A program made the translations under genes and the position numbers. A DNA stretch of 6,921 bases from Candidatus Fibrimonadales bacterium. Its GTDB lineage: Bacteria > Fibrobacterota > Fibrobacteria > Fibrobacterales > Fibrobacteraceae. Numbering within the stretch: the stretch's first letter is position 1; every line of letters begins with the position of its first letter. The stretch covers positions 1 through 6,921 of the forward strand of contig WQSA01000128.1 in the NCBI GenBank assembly GCA_009788135.1, in the 5' to 3' direction. Below the pieces are notes generated by a model. It worked only from the letters and a program-made list of their open reading frames with translations. It ran no database searches and was not told where the DNA came from. Of the stretch, positions 1 through 5,116 are shown piece by piece.

Positions 1-365
1 GGGGGGGTAAACAACCTGCGTTTCTGCGCTTCGTTTCTTAATTGAGAATGGTAGAGTTGAGAATTGATAATAGGCTCGCATCTGCACGCAAAAGCGGATA
101 TATCCGCAAATTCATTATGTTTGCAACGAAATACAAAACCCTCCGGAGCTTCTCTCAAAACATCCAGATTTTCACGCAAAGAACCTCTTCTCACAGCGCC
201 AGGCGGTGAACGTTTTTTGCTAAAATTTTCCCAAACAAAAAAGGGCGAATTCTCATTCACCCCCTCACTCTCATATTTTAATTTTTCAGAAAAAAGACCT
301 TCCAGGACAAGCTTTCGCCGCTTGCACAAATAATTATGAAATGCTTGTTTTCTGTTTTTAAACAT
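1..365 (-). CDS. Possible hypothetical protein, 3' end beyond the left edge
   Basis: An open frame starts at ATG 365-363 on the minus strand and stays open for 121 codons to the window edge, so its stop is not visible. The predicted protein begins MFKNRKQAFHNYLCKRRK, is rich in Lys, Arg and Glu, and has a Cys-containing stretch (CKHNEF, then CRCE) near the end. I do not recognise a family. In favour of coding: many G-first codons and an ordinary amino-acid mix, whereas the opposing plus-strand frame (64-333) is Ser-rich and starts with TTG inside a repeat. Against: there is no Shine-Dalgarno sequence before the ATG. The last part (codons over 70-37) is read through a dispersed repeat, giving INSQLYHSQLRN, and the frame then enters a run of seven Gs at the window edge. 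It could be a real gene extended by a repeat, a decayed remnant, or chance. Confidence 0.35.
   Translation of the reverse strand, partial: MFKNRKQAFHNYLCKRRKLVLEGLFSEKLKYESEGVNENSPFFVWENFSKKRSPPGAVRRGSLRENLDVLREAPEGFVFRCKHNEFADISAFACRCEPIINSQLYHSQLRNEAQKRRLFTP
37..70 (+). repeat. Solo copy of the TTAATTGAGAAT repeat
   Basis: The segment reads CTTAATTGAGAATGG, then TAGAGTTGAGAATTGATAA. Positions 403-429 repeat the first 27 bases with one extra T in this copy, and the same motif occurs inverted at 479-499. The internal unit TTGAGAAT is itself repeated. It lies inside the possible minus-strand gene and would supply part of its C-terminus. Confidence 0.7.
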
Positions 366-379
366 AGTCTAAGTTGGAA

Positions 380-533
380 TATAGTAAATGCTGATTTAGT
401 CGCTTAATTGAGAATGGAGAGTTGAGAATGGAGAATAATTTCCGCATATAATGGCTAAAACAACTCAAAATGTCTTTTTTATTCTCAATTCTCAATTAAA
501 CCATGAAATCTAAGTTTTTCAGTGCTTACTATA
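380..533. repeat. Imperfect palindromic element, MITE-like
   Basis: The two ends are inverted copies: 380-394 reads TATAGTAAATGCTGA and 519-533 reads TCAGTGCTTACTATA, which match at 12 of 15 positions with a perfect 8-bp terminus (TATAGTAA/TTACTATA). Further in, TTAATTGAGAAT (404-415) is inverted at 488-499 and GAGAATAA (431-438) is inverted at 479-486. The left arm has about 14 extra bases from an additional TTGAGAATGGA-type unit, and the right arm about 10 extra bases between its outer and inner blocks. The centre, 439-478, is unpaired. No transposase is present. A small non-autonomous element or a dispersed palindromic repeat both fit; the TA at each tip would suit a TA target site but is not proof. 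Confidence 0.6.
422..452 (+). promoter_or_regulatory. Promoter-like boxes inside the palindromic element
   Basis: A perfect TATAAT lies at 447-452 with TTGAGA at 422-427, a 19-nt spacer that is longer than the preferred 17. The -35-like box is supplied by the repeat. If used, it would give a leader of about 320 nt ahead of the barrel-protein gene. Such AT-rich matches arise easily by chance. Confidence 0.25.
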
Positions 534-629
534 CATTATTTTTTCGCAAAAAGGTTAATTTTTCTTCAAATTGCAAAAAAAAGCATAACCCTGCCACCCC
601 TCTGCCCTGTCTAATTCTGAAAAAAGAGC

Positions 630-665
630 AAATACTGAACGTTTGAGCAGTAAAAAGCAGTATTT
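630..665 (+). repeat. Inverted repeat, 8-bp stem with 20-nt loop
   Basis: AAATACTG (630-637) is perfectly complementary to CAGTATTT (658-665). No T-run of terminator type follows on the plus strand. It lies 12 nt before the larger nested inverted repeat and may belong to the same leader or control region. Confidence 0.45.
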
Positions 666-677
666 TAGAGCTTAAAT

Positions 678-743
678 TAGGGAAGCTAGAAGGTAAGAAA
701 AACCAAGTAAATTTTACCTAAGCCACAGCAACTAGCCTCCCTA
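678..743 (+). promoter_or_regulatory. Nested inverted repeat upstream of the barrel-protein gene; possible operator or leader RNA
   Basis: The outer arms TAGGGAAGCTAG (678-689) and CTAGCCTCCCTA (732-743) pair at 11 of 12 positions, the single mismatch being A684 with C737. Inside them AGGTAAGA (691-698) pairs with TTTTACCT (712-719), including one G-U pair if read as RNA, closing a 13-nt loop. The internal loop is strongly asymmetric: one base (690) on one side and 12 (720-731, AAGCCACAGCAA) on the other. I could not match it to a riboswitch class I know. It ends 37 nt before the ATG at 781. It may be a cis-regulatory RNA or a repressor or activator site; there is no terminator U-run. Confidence 0.5.
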
Positions 744-773
744 TTAGCAATATACAAAAAAAAATTCTATATT
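744..773 (+). promoter_or_regulatory. Candidate promoter giving a leaderless or near-leaderless transcript
   Basis: TATATT at 768-773 is preceded by TTAGCA at 744-749 with an 18-nt spacer. Transcription would start about 780-781, essentially at the ATG of the barrel-protein gene. That gene has no Shine-Dalgarno sequence, which agrees with a leaderless start. An alternative TATACA at 751-756 would give a start near 763. Confidence 0.35.
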
Positions 774-780
774 CCCATTC

Positions 781-1848
781 ATGCGTTTTTTACCACTTAT
801 TGCTCTGCTTGCATGTGCGGCCCTTGCTGCGGATGTGTCTTTTGAAGGAACTTTGGATGCCGATTACGGAAATTATCTCGAAAAAGATTTTGTGGTTAAC
901 AATGCCGCAAACCATGACCTGCGGCTGAAAATGAACATCGATATGGACGAAAAAGTGCGCGTGGTTGTTGGCGCAGCTTCCAAAAGCCCTCATTCATTAA
1001 TACGACACAGAGAAGAAGCTACCCCCATAAGCTCCGAAGAACGCTGGGCTCCCTTTGAATTTGACGGAATTTCCTTGGAATGGACCATTGGCAGAGGTTT
1101 GACATTTATTTTTGGCGACCTCACATATTCTTTTGGCAGTTTTAACTACTACTTCTGGCGCAATGCCGATTATTACGCTGCCATTCTGCCTACTCAAGGA
1201 ATGCGCGGCTTGGGCGCAAGGCTCGGAGAAGACGGATATGTTTACATAGGCGCAAGCGATTCAAACGATAAATCCGGTAGAATGGTCGCAAGCTATGCAT
1301 TTACGCTCCCTGGCTTCAATAAAGTAAACAACAAGTTTACCATGGCCCCCATGCTTGACCTTATAAAAGGCGGCGGCCGCAGCCATCGATACACTTTTGG
1401 CATAGATGCCAACTACTCTCGCAGCTATACAGAGTTGAACTATGCTATTCGCGGCGTTTTCGGCCTTCATCCCAACCGCGGAGACTTGGTTAATACCTTC
1501 GCTCTTGAACCAAGCTTTAACTACAAGAGCTTCAGCTTGGCAAGCACTTGCTACTGGGCTGTGCTCCCAGACTCTTCGGAAAACGCTATAACAGTTGAAG
1601 ATACCTATGCACCAGACGAAAAACTCATTTACATAGAACCTTCTTTTGCATTCAACAAAAAATTCAGCGCAGGTCTTGGCTTTGAATGGCACAAACCGGA
1701 AGCAAAAGCTGACGATTGGTTCTTAATCGCCCCCACAGGCTATCTCTACCCGACCGCTGGAATGGATTTATCTTTTTGGTTAAGCTATGCCATAACGGAA
1801 GGTCATAACAATCCAGGTTTTGGCATCAGTTCATCAGTTAAGTTCTAG
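781..1848 (+). CDS. Predicted outer-membrane beta-barrel protein with signal peptide
   Basis: The 355-residue product starts with a short classic signal peptide (Arg2, hydrophobic core to residue 15) and a likely cleavage site ALA|AD after residue 16. Cys12 gives a weak lipobox-like LLAC, but signal peptidase I fits better. The mature part has no long hydrophobic helix and is made of alternating-polarity segments rich in Tyr, Phe, Trp and Gly (for example GDLTYSFGSFNYYFWRNADYY around residues 112-132). It ends in Phe after GFGISSSVKF, the usual C-terminal signal for insertion by the BAM machinery. It therefore probably forms an outer-membrane barrel, perhaps a porin-like channel, but I do not recognise the family or its substrate. 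The ATG is chosen because it gives an intact signal peptide; no ribosome-binding site precedes it. folA follows after 3 nt. Confidence 0.8.
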   Translation: MRFLPLIALLACAALAADVSFEGTLDADYGNYLEKDFVVNNAANHDLRLKMNIDMDEKVRVVVGAASKSPHSLIRHREEATPISSEERWAPFEFDGISLEWTIGRGLTFIFGDLTYSFGSFNYYFWRNADYYAAILPTQGMRGLGARLGEDGYVYIGASDSNDKSGRMVASYAFTLPGFNKVNNKFTMAPMLDLIKGGGRSHRYTFGIDANYSRSYTELNYAIRGVFGLHPNRGDLVNTFALEPSFNYKSFSLASTCYWAVLPDSSENAITVEDTYAPDEKLIYIEPSFAFNKKFSAGLGFEWHKPEAKADDWFLIAPTGYLYPTAGMDLSFWLSYAITEGHNNPGFGISSSVKF

Positions 1849-1851
1849 CTC

Positions 1852-2361
1852 GTGATAATCTCCCTGATTGCCGCCATATCAGAGAATGGCGTAATAGGAA
1901 TAGGCAACAAACTGCCTTGGCACTTGCCTGCAGATTTGCAATTCTTCAGAAGAACAACTCTCCACCATCCGATAATTATGGGCAGAAAAAATTTTGAGAG
2001 CATTGGCAAAGTACTCCACGGCAGAACAAATATTGTATTGACAAAAAATCTGAGTTTTGTAGCTGTGGGCGTAAGGGTTGCGAATTCGTTAAACGAAGCA
2101 TTCAATCTCGCCGCAGATGCAGATGAATGTTTTATAATTGGCGGCTCTGAGGTTTACAGAGAAGCATTGCCGTTTTGCCAAAAATTATACATAACAAGAG
2201 TGCACGGCGTTTTTGAGGGAGACACTTATATGCCGGAGTGGGGTGATGGCTTTCGCAGGGTTAGCTGCGAAAAGCATTTCAAAGACGAAAAAAACGCTTG
2301 GGATTATGATTTCGAAGTGTATGATTCTAAATCATTATTCACAGCTTCCTCTCCTTCCTGA
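1852..2361 (+). CDS. folA: Dihydrofolate reductase
   Basis: This is a complete 169-residue DHFR that reduces dihydrofolate to tetrahydrofolate with NADPH in the cytosol, supplying one-carbon carriers for thymidylate, purine and methionine synthesis. The N-terminus (ISLIAAISENGVIG, then LPWHLPADLQFF) is typical. Asp28 corresponds to the catalytic Asp27 of E. coli, and the MGRKNFESIG block at 43-52 and Arg58 in GRTNIVLT match the cofactor and folate-glutamate sites. The IIGGSEVY motif (95-102) carries the Gly-Gly pair of the NADPH site, and Thr115 and GDTYMP (123-128) are conserved. Start is GTG 1852-1854, just 3 nt after the preceding stop, because homologues begin at exactly this point; the upstream bases give little Shine-Dalgarno match. 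Its last 23 bp overlap the convergent glucanotransferase gene. No thyA is visible beside it. Confidence 0.95.
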   Translation: MIISLIAAISENGVIGIGNKLPWHLPADLQFFRRTTLHHPIIMGRKNFESIGKVLHGRTNIVLTKNLSFVAVGVRVANSLNEAFNLAADADECFIIGGSEVYREALPFCQKLYITRVHGVFEGDTYMPEWGDGFRRVSCEKHFKDEKNAWDYDFEVYDSKSLFTASSPS

Positions 2362-4273
2362 CTTTTGCAAGCCCCGCTATATCAGAGTTAAGAGCATTTT
2401 CCTTCAATAGATCTTCCAGCAAACATGGCATTTTCCAGCTCCAGTTCTGAAGGCCGATTGTGCCAGGAATGTTTATCCTGTCTTCATCGGGGTTTGCGGG
2501 AATGAATTTTTGCGAAAGGGCCATGAAATCCTGAAGCGGCACAATGGTCAGCAAACTGTTGGTTTTGAACACATTTTCAATTATCAGTTTCACGTGCTCT
2601 GCAGACAAAACCGCAGGAGCATTGCCGCTTTTCCCCATATACTTCCAGTAAAAATCTTTATCGAAATCCTGCTCGTGCCAGGAACCCAAAATCGTGGAGG
2701 AGTCGTGGTTGCTGGTTGTGCACACGGAAAGACGGGGATACTTGGAAAGCGGAACATAAGGGCTGCCTTCGCTCTTCCAGTCGCGGGTCCACCGCTCAAC
2801 CCTAAGCGCCAATATCTCAAGATCTTCCAAAACGCCAGGAACGCATTTCGGAACTGCGCCCAAATCTTCTGCGCATACTAGCATATCCGCTTCTTTGGCA
2901 AGAACGCTCAAAAGCTTGCGACCATTTTCGCTCCACAAAACCTCTTGTTTTGCCTCGTTGCTCTTTATCACCTCTTTAACTGTATTTCTCTCGTGCTCCG
3001 GCAAAGTATGCAATACAGGAGCATTATACCAGTACCAATAAGGCCATAGAATATCATCAGTGCTGCTAGGCGTAAATATTCTGTCCCAATAAACGTTCAA
3101 CAGAGCATCCTTTATAAACTGCTCCTCTTCCAAAGCCATAATCACGCGCTCCGAGCGAAACTCATCGCGCAAAATATAACGGCCAGGAGAACCTTGCAAT
3201 GGCTCAAAATATTTTCGCTTCGCTTCTTCCGTATAGCCTCCGAACCAGGTATTCAGCTGCTCTTCTCCAAAATTCGGCGATATTAAATAATGCACTGTTT
3301 CTTTTGGAATGCCAGTTCGCAAAAGTTCATCCATGTAAATTGGAATGGAAGGAACAAAGTTCCCTAAAATCCCGGTGTATTCCCGTTCTGGCACAACCCA
3401 TATACGGAAGAATCCCAAAACATGATCTATGCGGTAAGCGTGGTAAAACTTCTCTGCCTGTTTGATTCTCGCTTTCCACCAGCTGAAATTTTCTTTTTCG
3501 AGATTATCCCATTTGTATGTTGGAAATGCCCAGTTTTGCCCGCTGTAGCAGAACATGTCTGGCGGAGCGCCCGCGCGGTTTTCAAGGCTGAAGAATTGCG
3601 GATAGTGCCAAGCGTCTGCGCTGTCTTCGTTGATTAGAATGGGGATATCGCCTTTCAAGCGGACACCAAGCTTGTTGAGTTCGTCAACCGCTTTGAGGAA
3701 TTGAGCTTCCGCAATCCATTGCATCCATTTTTGGAATACAACATCGCTTTCCTTAGGCTTTCCTTTTTTTGTCCATTCTTTCCACGAAGCTTCGTTGTTT
3801 TCTGCCTTGTGAGCGCAAAACACCGCATAAGGTCTGAGCCATTCGTTTTGTTTTGTCCATTTCACAAAGTGTTCGTTTGCCAAAATTTCATTCTTTTGTT
3901 TGTCGAAAATCTTTCTCAAGGCTTGGCGTTTGCTGCGAACCACTTCTATATATGGAATGCGGGGCTGTTTCGCAAATTGCTGTTTCTGCTTATCCAACTC
4001 ATCTCCCAATATCTCATCTGCTCCTTCAATTTCCTGCAAACGTATATATACAGGATTAAGAGCAAAGGCGCTTCGCGCGCTATAAGGGCTGGATTCTTCG
4101 CCAGTATCGTTCACCGGCAGAAGCTGAATCAAGTCCAGCCCGCATTTTTTTGCCCATTGCCCAAATGGGATAAGATCCAAGAATTCGCCGATTCCAACGC
4201 TTTCGTTGGAACGCAATGAGAACAAGGGGACAACAACGCCTGTTTGATAAGAGGATATTTTACCGTAATGCAT
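2339..4273 (-). CDS. malQ: 4-alpha-glucanotransferase, GH77, DPE2-like architecture
   Basis: The 644-residue product is a GH77 disproportionating enzyme (amylomaltase) that moves alpha-1,4-glucan segments between chains or to glucose, linking maltose or maltodextrin use to glycogen. The catalytic residues are visible: nucleophile Asp283 in RIDHVLGFFRIW, acid/base Glu469 in CAEDLG, and the transition-state Asp524 in SNHDSST. Other family signatures are VVVPLFSLRS (13-22), LIQLLPVND (48-56), SPYSARSAFALNP (62-74) and NIPGT...NWSW near the C-terminus (601-613). Asp283 and Glu469 are 186 residues apart against about 47 in Thermus amylomaltase, so roughly 140 residues are inserted, as in plant cytosolic DPE2. 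Unlike plant DPE2 there are no N-terminal CBM20 domains. ATG 4273 is 9 nt after the upstream stop, with no clear Shine-Dalgarno sequence. It is probably the third gene of the lon cluster. Confidence 0.93.
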   Translation of the reverse strand: MHYGKISSYQTGVVVPLFSLRSNESVGIGEFLDLIPFGQWAKKCGLDLIQLLPVNDTGEESSPYSARSAFALNPVYIRLQEIEGADEILGDELDKQKQQFAKQPRIPYIEVVRSKRQALRKIFDKQKNEILANEHFVKWTKQNEWLRPYAVFCAHKAENNEASWKEWTKKGKPKESDVVFQKWMQWIAEAQFLKAVDELNKLGVRLKGDIPILINEDSADAWHYPQFFSLENRAGAPPDMFCYSGQNWAFPTYKWDNLEKENFSWWKARIKQAEKFYHAYRIDHVLGFFRIWVVPEREYTGILGNFVPSIPIYMDELLRTGIPKETVHYLISPNFGEEQLNTWFGGYTEEAKRKYFEPLQGSPGRYILRDEFRSERVIMALEEEQFIKDALLNVYWDRIFTPSSTDDILWPYWYWYNAPVLHTLPEHERNTVKEVIKSNEAKQEVLWSENGRKLLSVLAKEADMLVCAEDLGAVPKCVPGVLEDLEILALRVERWTRDWKSEGSPYVPLSKYPRLSVCTTSNHDSSTILGSWHEQDFDKDFYWKYMGKSGNAPAVLSAEHVKLIIENVFKTNSLLTIVPLQDFMALSQKFIPANPDEDRINIPGTIGLQNWSWKMPCLLEDLLKENALNSDIAGLAKVRKERKL

Positions 4274-4282
4274 AAGGTTAAT

Positions 4283-5116
4283 TTAGAAAACGTCAGAACC
4301 GATTGACAATGATAAAGGCAAAAGCACCATTTGCGGGGGTTTGCGGGAGAGTTTTACATCAATGGCCGTTTTTACCGCTTGGCGTTCTTCAAATGACAGA
4401 TTTTCTTTCCATATATACTCGTACTTGCCACTCAGCCCTTTTTTCCTGAGTAAAACGCCGTACATGAGACCCGCATCGTCTTGATAGACAATCCATTGAT
4501 TGCCAATGCGCAAAACATTTGCGTTTATGACTTCTCCGCTGCTGCGAGTTATGGAGCGGTTGCTTATCTGCACTTCGTCTCCAAAGCGAATTTCTTCCGT
4601 GTAAATGGCACGCAAACGGGAGAAGCCTTCTTCTGCGGTAGCAGCTCCATTTTCTAAATCCTGGCACAGAACGGCAACTCTTTCCGCTCTGCTTTCAGTA
4701 TCCCATGGCAAGCCGTTTTTTACAAATTCTTCCAGCTTGCGGCAATGCACAACAAGCTGTGCGGCCAAAGCCTTGCGAGTGGAGTTTATATTATCAACTT
4801 TGAATTGGGAGTTTGCAATGGAATTCTTTTCCCTTCTCATTTCAGCGGAAAGCTCGTTAAGTTTTTGATTGAGCTGCTCAATCTCGCCTTTTCTTCGCTC
4901 AACGTCCGCTCTTTGCCGAGCTTGCTGCTGCGAGTTAAATTTTTTTTCCGCTCTTGAAAGCGAGTCTGTTTGGACAATTTGCGCATTTATCTTTTTAATA
5001 TCACTTTCCAGAGCTGCTTTTTCTGCAAGCAAAGCGGTTCTTCGCTGAATAGAATCAGCATGTGTTTGGCCTGTAGCGAGACTGATGAGAAATAGAATGG
5101 GGAGCAGAATTTTCAA
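4283..5116 (-). CDS. Periplasmic coiled-coil protein, DUF3450-like
   Basis: The 277-residue product has a signal peptide (1-20, cleavage near THA|DS), a long Gln/Glu/Lys/Arg-rich coiled coil (about 22-130), and a C-terminal domain (about 131-270). The order FVKNGLPWDTESRAERV, a RLRAIYTEEIRFGDEV block, a beta-rich LRIGNQWIVYQ segment and a final PPQMVLLPLSL is how I recognise DUF3450. Members of that family are usually encoded with ExbB/ExbD/TonB-type energy-transduction genes and are thought to act in the periplasm; their biochemical role is unknown to me. Here the neighbours are instead lon and a glucanotransferase. The start is TTG 5116-5114: it overlaps the lon stop (TTGA), has AGGGGAG 5 nt upstream, and gives a complete signal peptide. 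Translational coupling to lon is likely. Confidence 0.75.
   Translation of the reverse strand: MKILLPILFLISLATGQTHADSIQRRTALLAEKAALESDIKKINAQIVQTDSLSRAEKKFNSQQQARQRADVERRKGEIEQLNQKLNELSAEMRREKNSIANSQFKVDNINSTRKALAAQLVVHCRKLEEFVKNGLPWDTESRAERVAVLCQDLENGAATAEEGFSRLRAIYTEEIRFGDEVQISNRSITRSSGEVINANVLRIGNQWIVYQDDAGLMYGVLLRKKGLSGKYEYIWKENLSFEERQAVKTAIDVKLSRKPPQMVLLPLSLSIGSDVF

Larger units (their letters stand above)
366..780. other. Structured non-coding region between divergent reading frames
   Basis: These 415 bases carry no convincing gene. From left to right they contain an imperfect palindromic element (380-533), an A/T-rich stretch with a C-rich tract (589-607), a hairpin (630-665), a nested inverted repeat (678-743), and an A-run (755-764) before a TATATT box. 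The only small plus-strand frame (503-646, 47 codons) has no ribosome-binding site and unconvincing composition. Divergent transcription is plausible if the left-hand minus-strand frame is real. Confidence 0.7.

Noticed and set aside
64..333. Plus-strand 89-codon frame
   Set aside because: It starts with TTG inside the repeat, has no ribosome site and is Ser-rich in the way antisense frames often are; the opposite strand has a longer, more coding-like frame.
503..646. Plus-strand 47-codon frame starting with ATG
   Set aside because: It has no ribosome site, begins inside the palindromic element, crosses an A-run and the C-rich tract, and shows no domain or signal feature.
678..743. Known riboswitch (THF, cobalamin, preQ1, c-di-GMP, TPP)
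   Set aside because: folA downstream suggested THF, and GGGAAG and GCCAC recalled cobalamin, but the conserved cores, the B12 box and the expected sizes are absent.
1261..1692. 143-codon minus-strand frame
   Set aside because: It is a shadow of the beta-barrel gene, whose frame has a signal peptide, barrel pattern and C-terminal Phe.
2321..2335. Hairpin as a terminator for folA or the glucanotransferase
   Set aside because: A 6-bp AT-only stem with a 3-nt loop and no adjacent T-run on either strand is too weak to call.
2510..2881. 123-codon plus-strand frame
   Set aside because: It is antisense to the glucanotransferase C-terminal half, which contains clear catalytic motifs.
3701..4219. 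172-codon plus-strand frame rich in Phe and Ser
   Set aside because: It is antisense to the conserved N-terminal part of the glucanotransferase; long because few antisense stops occur there.
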